Shown here in pieces: positions 1 to 11,807 of a stretch of 64,000 bases of DNA (positions within the stretch are counted from its first letter, which is position 1; each line of letters starts with the position of its first letter). Source of the DNA: Euryodendron excelsum (taxonomy: Eukaryota; Streptophyta; Magnoliopsida; Ericales; Pentaphylacaceae); assembly GCA_033060915.1 (NCBI GenBank), contig CM065381.1:30498336-30562335 (forward strand), read 5' to 3'. The position numbers and the translations under genes were made by a program. The notes under the pieces were generated by a model. It worked only from the letters and a program-made list of their open reading frames with translations. It did not search any database and was not told where the DNA came from.

Positions 1-1165
1 TATGAAATTGTCACTGTGTATTGGTTCGCTCTATAGATGTGCAATGAAAATACTGCAAGCATACAGCCGCGTTTGTAGTTTAATTTGGGAGTTTAGATGT
101 CGATTCTTTCAAAGTTCAAACCCAATATAGGTTAGAGCGCTCAACCTAAGCTCTATGTAACTTTGGACAGAATTACAGTTGTGTGATTTGAAACTAAGTA
201 ACAAAAAGACCGAAAATCTTTTGAGGTTTTGAAAAATTGGTTTAATTAATCTACTTGAAAGCAATTAAACTAAATGTGATTGTTAAAATGGAAAGGGGCT
301 TGAATGCAAATGTTTTAATTGGCAAAGACTTTACAAGATTTCAATATAGGTGTATATATAACTCAATAAAAGATCTTTCCATGGACCTTTGATTCGAAAG
401 ATTTTGACTATGAAAATTAGGGGTCATTAGTAATAAAGTCTAGATTTGCAACTAATCAAAGTTTTATAGATTTAATTCATTAATTTGTGCAATCTCTATA
501 CCGACCCTAAGATTGTTCATAGAAATTACCAAACAAAACTTTGAATGTAAGTTTTCTAACCAATCTAGGTTTCTATTGCAATGAATACAAGTTATAAAGA
601 ATAAAATCAAAGAAAAGCATTATAACTCCATGAAAGCTTGAAAACCCTAGGCCAATATTCACATTTGCATTCAAGATAGAATTTAACTATTAAAATCCAT
701 GGAAAAAAGCATGAAAATGAAAGTATTTTGCATTGAAATGTAAATCCAAGTGCTTGAATACAAGGAAATCAATGGAAATATAAAAAATCTACCCTGTCTC
801 TCTCAGAAACTCTCTAAAATCCTAAAAAAACAAGATATACGAACCTTAAAATCTATTATTTTCCTTACAAAAACATAAAAATCTACTTTAAATAACTGTA
901 GATGTTGACTGTTCAAACACCCTAGTCGACTGTTCAAATTAACGTTCACATGCTAGTGAATGACTATTGAGCGGGAAATCGACCTTTATGAATCTTTCCA
1001 TTTCTATCACACACTATCGAACTTGATTCGAATGGGAAAATGAACTCTTTGAATCTTCAACTACTATTTGAACACTGGGGCCGTTCGAATTGATAAGATT
1101 GGCGTTCGGATGTCTATTCACACGATGGGATCTTTTGTTTGAACTCTCCTTATGATTTTGTTCTA
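1..1165 (-). repeat. Decayed LTR-like repeat, family C copy 1
   Basis: No coding capacity is seen. The part around 380-600 matches 4830-5040 in the same order of landmarks: CTTTGATTC, then AATTTGTGCA, a TATACC, an ATTACCAAAC-like block and TAAGTTTTCTAA. The same landmarks read in reverse complement in the solo LTR at 12442-14051. The 900-1130 stretch holds scattered TTCGAA/TTCAAA motifs like the GTTCGAAC array of that solo LTR. I infer an old reverse-oriented LTR or LTR fragment whose 3' end lies left of the window. The right boundary is approximate. Confidence 0.5.
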
Positions 1166-2085
1166 TTTGACCTTTTTAAACTCCATTTTCTACACAAGAT
1201 TTGATAAAACAACTTTAGAAATAAATCTAACTAATAAAACAGTATTAAATCTAATTTGGAGCTAACAACAACTAAATTGGACAATTGGATTACACTTTTA
1301 AAATGTAATCACTTATTGCTTTTTTTTTTTTAGTTCCGAGTGCTTCCGTATAATTGCGCGGTTTAAATTCAACAATTACATGTATACTGTTCATGTACGG
1401 AGCCAAAAGTACCTTATGAAATCGAAATGTTCATGTATGTAAGTGAAGTTTCATGAATGAGTTAGTTGTATTTGGTACATATACATGCTTACATACATGT
1501 TCTTGAAAGCTTTGCACTCTTAACTTATTTTAGCTGAAGTGGAACGGAAATTTTAAGTATGTGTTTTTCCCTAATTTGTCTCTCCTAAATGTTTGAGTGT
1601 ATGTGTTTCATAATTTCTAACAAAGTAGCATTAGGGCTTGCCATAAATTCCAACATATGAAAAAGGAGAAGAATTTCTTCTAAAAAAAAAGGAAAAAGAA
1701 AAAAACATGGCCTCGCATTACCTTGTACGGTGGTGTTTGGTAACGACCAAACCATCCATCCATTAGTAAACCTCTCCTTCTTTCTTCCTCTTGTTCTTTC
1801 TCTCTTTTTATTTTTTTTTGTTGTTAGGTTAATAACATCATATGATAGTACATCGTATGGGGGGAGAGGGCGGAGCCCCACCACTTGGGCAGGCCGTGTG
1901 CTCTCCGACTAATGTGTCAAGTGGGAGCAACAGGACTATGGTGATGTTGACATTACAATCTTGGTGAAGGTTACGAAGAGTCAATTACATTTTGGACGTG
2001 TGTGCTTCGTCTGTACAATGCAATGCATAAGAGTAAGAGTTGATCAAATCATAAAAAGTTAATTTAAAATTCACAATAATTAATT
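1166..2085. other. Intergenic stretch, nothing recognised
   Basis: AT-rich DNA with poly-T and poly-A runs. Short frames of 60 to 99 codons here are low-complexity or have no family resemblance. No gene, RNA or element end is supported. Confidence 0.5.
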
Positions 2086-2086
2086 A

Positions 2087-2485
2087 TACAATCGTATTGT
2101 ATATTTAAAATATAAATAGATATTGATATATATATATATAGTATTTTATTTAATTATAATCACATTTTTAGATATTAAGTTTAGAAAAAGTCTTGACAAT
2201 CTGATATTATATATATATATCTTATCTATCTCACAAAACTAAATCTTATCTTTTTTTATATATATATTACAAAATTAATACATCGTATCGTATCTCTAAA
2301 ATGTAAATAAATATTGATATATATATATATATATGATATTTTATTTAATTATAATATTTTTTTTTTATAGATATTAAGTTCAAAAAAAGTCTTGACAATC
2401 TGATATTATATATATGGATCTTATCTATATAACAAAACTAATCCTATCTTATCTTATATATATATATATATATATATCTTACAAA
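2087..2485. repeat. 199 bp tandem duplication, AT-rich
   Basis: Two adjacent copies, about 2087-2281 and 2282-2485. The shared string TCTTGACAATCTGATATTAT recurs 199 bases apart (2191 and 2390), and each copy has ATCGTAT near its start, a (TA)n run and GATATTAAGTT in the same order. Both copies end in (TA)n runs of different length. Confidence 0.75.
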
Positions 2486-3489
2486 ACTAATGCAGCAAGT
2501 TTAATAAAAGAATAAATTCAATAGTTATCTAATTAATTACCCCTGTGATATGACATTTTAAAAGTATCTGAACATTTAGAGTGTCACGTATGAGAGAGGT
2601 AAAATATAAGGACAAACATAACTTATATATATATATATATATGATTGTAATGGTTTGTATTTTATACCAAATTTTTCTTTGAGATTTTTATTTTTAATCA
2701 TAATAATTAAATTCTTATATTTTTAATTTATTATAATGTCAATTTTATTAATTTCTATTTGAAAAATAAATAAATAAAATCACATGTGAATCATTAGTGT
2801 AATCAATTCTATGATATATATATATATATAATATAATTAGACTTTATATAAAAACTTTTAATTTGGCTCAAGATATGTATGAAGTTAAAACTATTAAAAT
2901 TTACATTTTGCCTCTTGATTTTGTCATGCACTTGTCACATGTGAATGTGAATATTTTTACTTATTTTCAAACAGAAGTTAAAAAAAAGTTGACATTGAAA
3001 CAAATTAGGAGTATAAAGACTTAATTATTATAATTAAAAATGAAGGTCCTGAAATAATACTTAGTGTAAAGTATAAGTGTGCAAAGTGTAATTAACTCAA
3101 TTAAATATTATATAGCACCCACAAGGAAGGTCTTTGTTTGGTTCAATCGCAAGAGAAGTTAGAAATAATAGACTACTAGGTGTCAATTTGGATAATGCAA
3201 TGAAAGTGATTATGCTTATTGAATGATAATCTTATGCCTTGCATTGAGAAACATAACTTATATAATATAGAATTATCGATATATTGAATCATTAAATTTT
3301 TGCTTACTGATGGATCCAATCCAATCCAATATTAGAGAATTTCAAAGTAAACCTATTATCGTAGATTCTAATCATTTACTTTGTAACATCTAAAAATAGA
3401 TAAATAAATACGTAGCTAAGAATGCAAAAAGAGATAGGAAGATGCCTTTATTGAAAATTTTAAAATTTGAAACATTTAAAGAGAAATAA

Positions 3490-3523
<34 letters not shown>

Positions 3524-4371
3524 CAAAATGTACAAAAAAAGATAGAAAAATACTTTTGTTGAAAGATTTGGAGAAGTTCTATTTTGTTTTAACGTCACAG
3601 ATCTACAAAAGCAATTAAAAACTTAAGGGAGCAACTTTGCATAAGGAATATATCTACGTTTCTCATGTAACATATTTGAATGAGAACAATGTTTAAGACA
3701 TATTTATCTAAATAGTTAAATCCTAATTAAAAAATATTATTTTATGTTTAACTAATTATATTAGTTTAGATCATTCAAAACTTTCATGTATATATGTCTA
3801 ATATTCCTACATATCCGAATAGATCATTGTTTGATGATTAAGTATTGTTTGACATAATTTACTGAGAGATTATATAGGAGATAATTTATTGAAACTTAAT
3901 TAGTTAAGACTTTGTATTTAAATAGGAAACTTTTATTGGTTAAGACTTTATATTTCAATTAAAAACTTTATTATATCACAATAAAAATTTGTGGGCCATT
4001 TAGGATTTTTATTAATAAAAAAGAAAGTTTTCATTGGTAGATTACTATAATTTTTGTCAAAATAGGACTTGTGTATCTAATAGAAAATTTAATCAGATTA
4101 GTATAACAAAACAGAATATCTAAAAAGTTACAGATCACAACTCATACATGTATAAATTAATAAACATTTGCATTACTCTTGTGACATGCTATTTTAAAAA
4201 TATAACAGCATAAAAAATACCACCTAAGTGCTACCTAAGAGAGAGGTAAAATAAAAAAGTGAACACTACTTATATATATATACATATATATTTGTGATCA
4301 AATCCAACCAGAAAGAGTCTAGATTCTCTTAACCTAGATTATAAAGTTAATTGTAAAGTAAACTTATGATT
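2486..4371. other. AT-rich intergenic DNA with (TA)n runs and a dispersed repeat pair
   Basis: No gene is seen. 2520-2645 and about 4160-4290 resemble each other: both have a TGTGATATGACATTTTAAAA-like block, then GAGAGAGGTAAAATA, then ACTTATATATATA. A perfect (TA)n microsatellite lies at about 3494-3522. Other (TA)n runs lie near 2627-2642 and 2815-2830. Confidence 0.5.
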
Positions 4372-5520
4372 GGTACACGTGTGATGACTACACTCGTAAT
4401 ATAATAATCTATTAACACTCAAGTGCAGGTACGGCAAAACAGTAAATAAAATCCGGCAAGATCAGAGTTGATCCACAGGAAATAGTTATCCAAACATGCA
4501 AAGTTAATTGTTAAAATTCACCGACGATAGAAGATTAGATACTGACTAAGCTATGCTAAATACCGTATTATTGCAATAGTTTCATTTGGAACTAAGCCAA
4601 CTTGTTTGAATTCCACCATGAATAGTACCAATGAGATCTGGATAATTGGTGAAAAAACAAAATCAAATAGTAATTAAATAAAACAGTTTGTTTTGGGAGG
4701 TTTGGAGATTGTTGAATTAGACTTTAAATTAAACTTAATAAAACAGTTGTTGATCCAATTGATTCGATCATCCGATTCACTCAAAATTTTAATGGAGGTT
4801 TTGTAACCCAAATTATTGGTTTCGTCTTGAGTCTTTGATTCAGAAGATTTAATGATTAAAATAAAATTTAATAATAATTAAATCTAGAATAATAAGAATT
4901 AAAGTCATAAATTCATACCATCGATTTGTGCAGTAATTATACCAAATTAAAATTTTTGCATAAAAATTATCAAACTTAGTCAAGAATCTAAGTTTTCTAA
5001 AAAATCTAGAATTTAATTACCAAAAATTGAAAGATTTTAAAGATAAAACAATAAAAACTCAATTACCTCCATTGACATTCCAAAATCCTTAGTTGAACTT
5101 CACAATTGGTTTCAAGAATAAAACTAGCTACTTATAGTATTGAAAAGAAAAGATATAGCTTGAAAAATAAAATAACTTCATAAATAAAAGAATTCTTACA
5201 ACAGAATAACGGAAAAAAAAAGACTAAAAGGAAAATAATTATTTAAGTAAAAAACTGCTAGTAAACTAACTGAAAATCTATTTCTAAGAAAGAAAATAAT
5301 TGAAGAAAGCAAACTCTCCCCCTCTCTTCCTCTCTGCCCTTTTTTCCTCGTTTTTCATTTGTTCTCCCCTTTTTTTGCTGTCCTCCATCCTCTCTTAATA
5401 GTCAAATTGAGGTTTTTTTTATTATTTTTTTCTTCTTTTCCTTTTTTTTTTCTTCTTTTCTTCTTGTCCTTGTCGACTTGTGTCGGTCGTCCCTTCTTGT
5501 CTTCTTCACCTGCACACACC

Positions 5521-5568
<48 letters not shown>

Positions 5569-5660
5569 ATATAATATATAAATTATTATATATTATATAT
5601 TATACATATAGGTATATTATATTATATATTATATATTACATCAAATTAATACTCGAATAA
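4372..5660 (-). repeat. Decayed LTR-like repeat, family C copy 2
   Basis: Reverse-oriented relative of the solo LTR at 12442-14051. Read on the - strand it has CTTC(T/C)GAATC, AGACTCA(A/C)GACG and a ...TGTGGATCAAC...TGCACTTGA end, which match the C3 landmarks CTTCCGAATCCGAGACTCAC and TGTGGGATCGAC...TGCACTTGCGG. It also matches copy 1 at 380-600. Boundaries are estimated. Whether copies 1 and 2 are the LTR pair of one dead element or two insertions cannot be told here. Confidence 0.6.
5522..5566. repeat. (AC)22 microsatellite
   Basis: Uninterrupted AC dinucleotide run followed by an AT-rich (TATATTA)n-like stretch to about 5640. Apparent proteins made of repeated TH or CV residues across it are artefacts of the repeat. 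Confidence 0.95.
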
Positions 5661-7100
5661 ATGTGTGTGTGCACCCCGACTTTATTTTGCTAGGTTTTAT
5701 GTTTAAATCTGCACAAGATACAAAAATATATAAAAATAAGCTAATATGTTATTAAAATAATAACTAATATGTACATAATTAATAACAATAGCTTATAATG
5801 ATGGATTCTAATTTGTACTTTTTAGAGTACAATCACATACCCCCAATTTTTGTCAGTCTCTAGCAAAACAAAAAACACACATAAAAAGATAAACTTCACT
5901 TTCGTAGGGATCACGAGTGCATTTACCATATACACCAAGCCTTTAAACCTCTAGGTTACTCCTAGTGGACGAGTGGTGTTTCGTAAGGGTTTCTAGTAAT
6001 GGTACCTACAAACATCAAAATGGACCTGCAGTTGAGATTAAGAGGATAAAGAATGACATGTATTAAAATACAATTATATTTTATCTACCCTACTCTTTAA
6101 TACACAAGTAAGATAATATCTTAAAATAATATATGAGAGAGTTTTATGTGTATGTGTTTATTACACGATAAGAAAAATATTACAACATTAAAACACAGAT
6201 ATATCCTTTAAACTTTGATTGAATCTTACTGGATATTCTCTTAAAAAGAAAGAATATAGGCATCTCATACCGGTTGTTTTTGTAATAGAGTAAATGTAAT
6301 ATAAAATTAAAAGAAGCAACCATAAAGAAATTATGTGAATATATAAAATGAGAGACAATTTGACATAACTCCATGAAAGAATACTCAACATTAAAATCAC
6401 ACAAGTAACTAATAAGTGAATTCTCTACTAAGTGAATGAACAAACAATGTACACATTAAATCCTTGAAGACTTTTTTTCAGGTTATAACTTGGTCATAAG
6501 ATCTAAGGTAAGGAGAAAGAAAGGATAAAAGGCTCAAAACATGTGTAATCAAGGCATGAATCGATCAATGAATATATATCTTTAATTTTCGTATTTCATT
6601 TGATTAGATATGATTTTTTTTTCAACAACTAACCTCTTACTCTTTGTTTTTTTTTTTTTCCTTCGTTGCTAATTTCTTTTTTTCATCTCAATTCAATTTG
6701 CACAAGTGAAGATACTTGTGTTTTCGTATTCAGAAACAAAACTTTAGCAATAATATAAGTAGCAAGGGACAAAGAAATAAGCTTAAAGATGGTTCTAAAA
6801 AAATTATGTCAACAAAGAAATCTGTAGCTCAAAAGATCAAAGATGGCTTCGATTAATTTTTCAAAGTGCACAACAACTCAAGTTTATAAGACTTTAACAT
6901 ATTCAATTACCGTAGGAATTCAAACAATTGAGTCAAATACAAATATAATGGAACTATTGAAAGAGTGACATGAAAGAAATTCATTAAGAGTAAATATAAA
7001 CACCCCGAAAGGCGGAATTGGCTTTAAAACTCACTTGGTTAAAAAAATCTCTACTTTTGTAAGAATAATTGTACCATATATAATACATATATATTATACC
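5661..7100. other. Intergenic or decayed element DNA, nothing firmly recognised
   Basis: AT-rich, with no coding region supported. The text around 5840-6030 (a GTCAGTCTCTAGCAAAAC block and a run ending in GGACCTGCAG) could be internal sequence of the C-family element next to it, but I cannot show this. The right edge abuts the TGCAAGC start of LTR A1. Confidence 0.4.
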
Positions 7101-8047
7101 TGCAAGCATCCCATTTTTGCTCGCTCGGCAATTTCCAGCTCAACTGGGTTCAGTTTCCAACGTCACAACACATGCAGGTTCAAGATGAGCCTTACAATCT
7201 CCAATTTAACCAACTGGTCGCTTCTCGAGCCCACAAGGACCTGTTGGAGCCATAAGCACCATTATTCCAAGCAATTTTCCAGACCGGGCAGTCCAGGAAA
7301 CCAACGCCATCTAGGTAGCTTCCCGAGATCGGGCGATCCCAGGGACCAACATCTCATCAAATTTCAGACGGTTCACTTCTAGTGCCTGCTAGCCCACCAA
7401 CGTAGAATGTCCATCATTTGGTAGCTTTCTGGGACTAGGCGTTCTCAGGAACCAACACCACCCTTACAAGTAGTTCTTTAAGAGTGGGCTTTCTTAGAGA
7501 CCAACACCGCACATGTAATTTTTAGAGACCAGGCGGTCTCAGGAACTAACATCTACGTCAACACCAGCGCCTGCTAGTCCGACTCGGTGAAAAATAACCA
7601 AACCTGCCCCTTGGGCCTCTAGGCACATTTTGGGAAAGTTCAAAATCCCTTAAAACGATAAGTCCATCCTACCAAAATGTTGTTAAACCATTAGGCATCC
7701 TCCGCACGCCATTTGGTCCGAATCTGGTCCCATGCTGGCCCACTCCAGCCAAAATGACCATTTTGCCCCTGAACACCTCAACACTGCCTAAACCTCGCCG
7801 AACGGTGAAGGATTCTCCCAAAACTATCCCTGAACAGCCCTACACACTTAACATAACACACCAAACCGTTCCTGACCATTTCTAGCCAATCCTAGTCAAA
7901 ATGACCGTTTTGCCCCTAGAAGCCCAAATATGCCTCGACACAGCACCGGCCTTAGGATTTCGAGCAAAGGATTTCACCACACGCCCTTGTCTAACCCGAG
8001 GAGGACCCTACGACACTAAACTCACACGACTCGATAAAAGTTCCCTA

Positions 8048-8276
8048 GAGCGTCTCGCAGACGCTCCGCCTAAATTGTCTTTTCCCCCGATTCCCTAGTT
8101 ATAACGTACCGTCAATTGACTTGAGAAATGCGTAAATCAGGAAATTCTCGAAAGCTCGTCCATAGATCTTTCCATTGATACGGCTCGATTGAATAGATCG
8201 CTTCCCGAAGCCCTCCATTGTATGGTGTGAAAACTATAATTTTTAGCAACCCCTGGAGCGTTTTGCAGACGCTCCA
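8048..8276. repeat. Two copies of the GAGCGTCT...AGACGCTC inverted repeat
   Basis: 8048-8066 reads GAGCGTCTCGCAGACGCTC, a perfect 8 bp stem with a 3 base loop. About 210 bases on, GAGCGTTTTGCAGACGCTC lies at 8258, and a decayed copy lies near 8467. Each is followed by a similar block (AACGCACCGTCAA, GACTTGAGAAATGCGTAAATC, a reversed ATCGATAC-like block, GATCGCTTC). The same set occurs in A2 (about 39690, 39897, 40096) and, reversed, in A3 (about 34599, 34810, 35019). Confidence 0.8.
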
Positions 8277-8789
8277 CCAAAGTTGACTTTTTCTCCGATT
8301 TCCTAATCAAAACGCACCGTCAAATGACTTAAAAAATGCGTAAATCTAGGAATTCCTGAAAGTATTTCCTGAATACTTTCCATCGGTATGGTCCGATTGA
8401 AAAGATCGCTTCTCAAAGGCCTTGATCATGCGATACGAAAACAGCTACTTTCAAACATCCTCGTAGAGTATCATAGACGCTCCGCAAAAGTGACCTTTTA
8501 TGCATGATTCCCGGGACGATATCCCCTACTTCCAAACATAATTCAAACTTTTCAAAAACATGAAAGTTCACCGGAAGCCCTGGGAGAACATCCCGAGTGC
8601 GACCGATTCCCCCGAAACCTTCCTGATTGACTCAATTATAGAGGCAAAGTTTGGACGAACCTTCCCGGTGATGGAGCGTGTGCTACATGCGCTCAAATTT
8701 TGATTAGATCGACCAACTTTTGATCAATAGTCGAGACTTATCTAGTACATGGGGTGCCACGTGTCATTCTGGCAATAGAACAGTACCTA

Positions 8790-8873
8790 CACATGTCCTA
8801 CATGTGCACGGCCAAATTTTGGCCAAGCGCATGTAGTACATGCGACAGGCCTGTTCCAGAATCTCTATAAATA
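8790..8873 (+). promoter_or_regulatory. LTR A core promoter: three palindromes and TATA box
   Basis: Three palindromes stand in a row: CACATGT-CCT-ACATGTG (8790-8806), GGCCAAATTTTGGCC (8810-8824) and CGCATGTAGTACATGCG (8828-8844). The TATA box TATAAATA follows at 8866-8873. The same layout, slightly decayed, is in A2 (about 40432-40520) and in reverse in A3 (about 34215-34305). I infer that LTR transcription would start near 8900, leaving a very long R/U5. Protein binding to the palindromes is inference only. Confidence 0.7.
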
Positions 8874-10117
8874 CCAGACCACCCTTTGCATATTCCAACT
8901 CCAATTTTTGATGCGAAGCTCTGCTGAAGTCACTCCAGAACTGCGAATCTCTATACATACTCATCCCTTCAGCACTTAGCTTAGGTTTCATCATCCCCAT
9001 GCCTATATACTTCACATATAAAGCCTTATACACTATCAGACACTCCCTACCATCCCTCAAAGCCTTCTTGAAGTCATTCAACCTCTAATCAAAGCATCCC
9101 TTGAAGACTACAAGTGTGTTGAAGGCAAAAGGTGGTATTTCTTTTATATTTGTGTCTTGCCCCACTCCTCCCTTCTCCCTCCTAGCCTATTTAGGCTATT
9201 CTCTATTTTCACCCCAATCTTCAACCCCCCTTTCTTGCATGCTTGAGCCAAAATGGCTCTTAGATCATGCCTAGAGAAAAGTAAGTGAGAGCCACTGTGT
9301 AGGGGGACCTCTCACTAGCCTACTTTAAGATGGTATGGCCTAAGAGCCCTTTGTTTATATGGTGTAGCCTATAAGCCTTGTATGTGATCATGACCCCTTG
9401 CATATTACTATTTTGATTATATTTTGCATGCTTGGCTTCATTCTATGCTTATTGTCATGCTTTATAATGCTTACATTGTTCTTATTTTCATGCCATCTCC
9501 AAGCTTTATATTTCTTTCAAAATTGTTTCAAGAGTTGACCCCTTGAAGTGTAGGATGAGATTTTAAAAATTATGCCTTAGAAGACATTCTACTAGTCCCT
9601 TAACTTTCATTTTGGTGTCATGACATTTTAATTTGCATAAAGGTTGCTTTCTAATTCTCTAATTTTCAAGATTTCCATTCTTTCAAGTTTAGTGGTTGGA
9701 ACGACCCCATGGAACCCTCTCTTGAGTGGTCTCTCTTTTGTTTGGTCATATGAACCCTCTCTTGATGGAATGGTTCCCTTAAAAAGTGGTTTTCAAAATC
9801 CTTCTCAAAAGATGATTTTCAAAAATACATTTTCTCCATCTTTGCATAAAAAATGATTGTCCAAATATTGCCATCATTATGTTGACTTTTGAAACCCCCA
9901 CTCTTGTCAAGATAAATGTTATAATGGCCATGAGGAAACTTTTCTTGGAATGGTCTCCGATCACCAACCATATAAACCATACTCTTGGCTAGAGTCAAAA
10001 TTTTTATGGAAATGTTCTTCAAAAAGATTGCCAACCAAAGTCCATTGCATATCATGTTTTGTTTTCAAAACTCTTTCCAAGAATGCATCAAAACAACTTT
10101 CAAAACCATTCTCCAAT

Positions 10118-10345
10118 CTAACCCTAGGTTAATTTGACCCTAGTTGACTAGCTTTAGGTTAACTTGACCCTAGTTGTCCAACCCCAGGTTAACTGAACCC
10201 TAGTTATCAAACCTTAGGTTAACTTGACCCTAGTTGCCCAACCCTAGGTTAGCTTAACCCTAGTTCATTCACCCTAGGTTAACCTAACCCAAGTTAGTTA
10301 ACCTTAGGCCATCCCTAACTCTGGGCTAACCCAACCTAGGTTAGT
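10118..10345. repeat. 30 bp tandem array in LTR A1
   Basis: About seven contiguous units of the type CCCTAGGTTAACTTGACCCT plus AGTTGNCCAA. Each contains the palindromes CCTAGG and GTTAAC. There are no unique spacers. Homologous arrays are at 41757-41945 (A2) and 32555-32815 (A3, reversed), with different copy numbers. Confidence 0.85.
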
Positions 10346-11789
10346 ACACTTCAAGGTTCCAACTCTTGAACCCTTTTCTAAATGATCACTCAATCTTAAA
10401 CTATTCTAATAACCTATTTTTCCAAAACCCCCACCTCTCTTGATTTAAAAAAAAAAAAAAACCAAGTCCATAAACTCTTCCAATGTTCTTACACTCCATC
10501 TTCAAGGCATTTCCAAAAATATTTTCAGAAGATCACAAACGTAAGGTGTCCCTAGCCCCCTCATGGTTAGGGATTCCAAGGACAAGTGATAAATCAAGAA
10601 CAACCTCTAAGGTTGTCCATATTAGGATTCCAAACCTTTAGCCATTTCCAAAAACCACTTTCAAAAATTAATTCATCAAAACATGCCCCCAAGGTTTTCA
10701 AAACAAGACTTCAAAAACACTTTCAAGTTCGCTTGAGTCATGCCAAAACTTTTTTTTCAAAACTTCCTTAAGTTGATCCAAAAATATTTTCCAAGTACTC
10801 CACCATCCAATTTCAAGTCAATACTTCCAAGACCACAAAGAGTCTTCAACTTTGAAGATCACAAAAAGTCTTCAACTTTCAAAGACCTCACAGTGTCTTA
10901 AACTTTTCCAAAGACCACTAAGAGTCTTCCACTTCCAAGACCACAAAGAGTCTTCAACTTCCAAAGACCTCAAAATGTCTTAACATTTTTCAAAGACCTC
11001 CAAGTGTCTAAAACTTTTTAGACCTTCCAAAGGCCCCAATGCGCCTATTTTCCGTCGGGTTCTTGCCCGAACTACGAATGACTTGATTCTCGCCAAATGA
11101 GATACGTAAGCAATCTAAAATGGTGCGGTCATAACTTCTATTTTAACTCTAATCCCCTTTTCAAAAATTTCTATCAAGTCAAAGTTTCGATCTCAAATTC
11201 CTTCAAAACTTCCATGTTTTCAAACTCCTTCCAAAACTTGTATCATGCATCATTCATCCGAAAAGTGATGACTAAACCCCATTTCCAAAGTTCTAAAGTG
11301 GATATTAAGTGGACAATGGTAACCGTTTATTTTAAGTGAGTGAACAAAGAGTGATTAGACATGTAGGTACCGAAAGGGCGAGGTAGGGTGATGATCTTAG
11401 GATATCTTCCATATATGTAACCAACCCCCGAACCATAGATTTCTGTTTTCAAATGACTAAAATGGAGTTATTTTTCAAAAGGACTTAAATCTTTCCAGAG
11501 GTTGCCAAAGAACCTATTTTCTTAAAAACCCTCTCGTGAGGGAGTTTTCTAAACCAATTCAAAAAACCCTGAGTTTAATCTTCGGATTAACACTTAGTTT
11601 TAGGTGCCCTAACTCATCTTAATCAAGTTAGGTGGCGACTCCTATTTTTCTAACAAGCCCTTAGTCAAACAAATTTCAAACCTAGTCGCACTTGTCCTTC
11701 TACGAGGATGAGTTCTAGTGACCGAGTTCCGTACTTTTTGTGTCCGAGCCAAAAGGACCTTAGACGTCCAAAAACTGGGGCGCGATAGT

Positions 11790-11807
11790 TGGCGACTCCA
11801 CTGGGGA
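11790..11807 (+). other. Primer-binding site of the giant element
   Basis: TGGCGACTCCACTGGGGA lies 2 bases after the LTR end. Its reverse complement ends in GTCGCCA, that is, a tRNA 3' end with CCA. Ogre/TAT elements are known to prime from a tRNA-Arg; I infer the same here from resemblance, without a tRNA alignment. Confidence 0.75.

Larger units (their letters stand above)
7101..11787 (+). repeat. 5' LTR A1 of the giant element (4687 bp)
   Basis: Starts TGCAAGCATCCC (ancestral TGTAAGCACCCC, as in the other A and B copies) and ends GCGCGATA (ancestral GCGCGACA), followed after 2 bases by the primer-binding site. Internal order: a U3-like part with ~150 bp periodic TTTTGCCCCTA blocks (7605, 7764, 7911), two to three ~205 bp repeats each opening with a GAGCGTCT/AGACGCTC inverted repeat (8048, 8258, degenerate near 8467), three palindromes and a TATA box (8790-8873), a 30 bp tandem array (10118-10345), a GACCACAAAGAGTCTTC repeat zone (10835-11030), and a 3' module shared with LTR B (GAACTACGA..TGACTTGATTC, GGTACCGAAAGGGCG, TTAGGTGGCGACTCC). 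The short frames crossing it are not genes. Confidence 0.85.

Noticed and set aside
5359..5660. Small proteins with runs of TH or CV
   Set aside because: They are translations of the (AC)22 microsatellite on both strands.
10118..10345. CCCTAGG repeats as interstitial telomere DNA or a CRISPR-like array
   Set aside because: The plant telomere unit is CCCTAAA. Here the unit is 30 bp, contiguous and without spacers, and it recurs in every A-type LTR.
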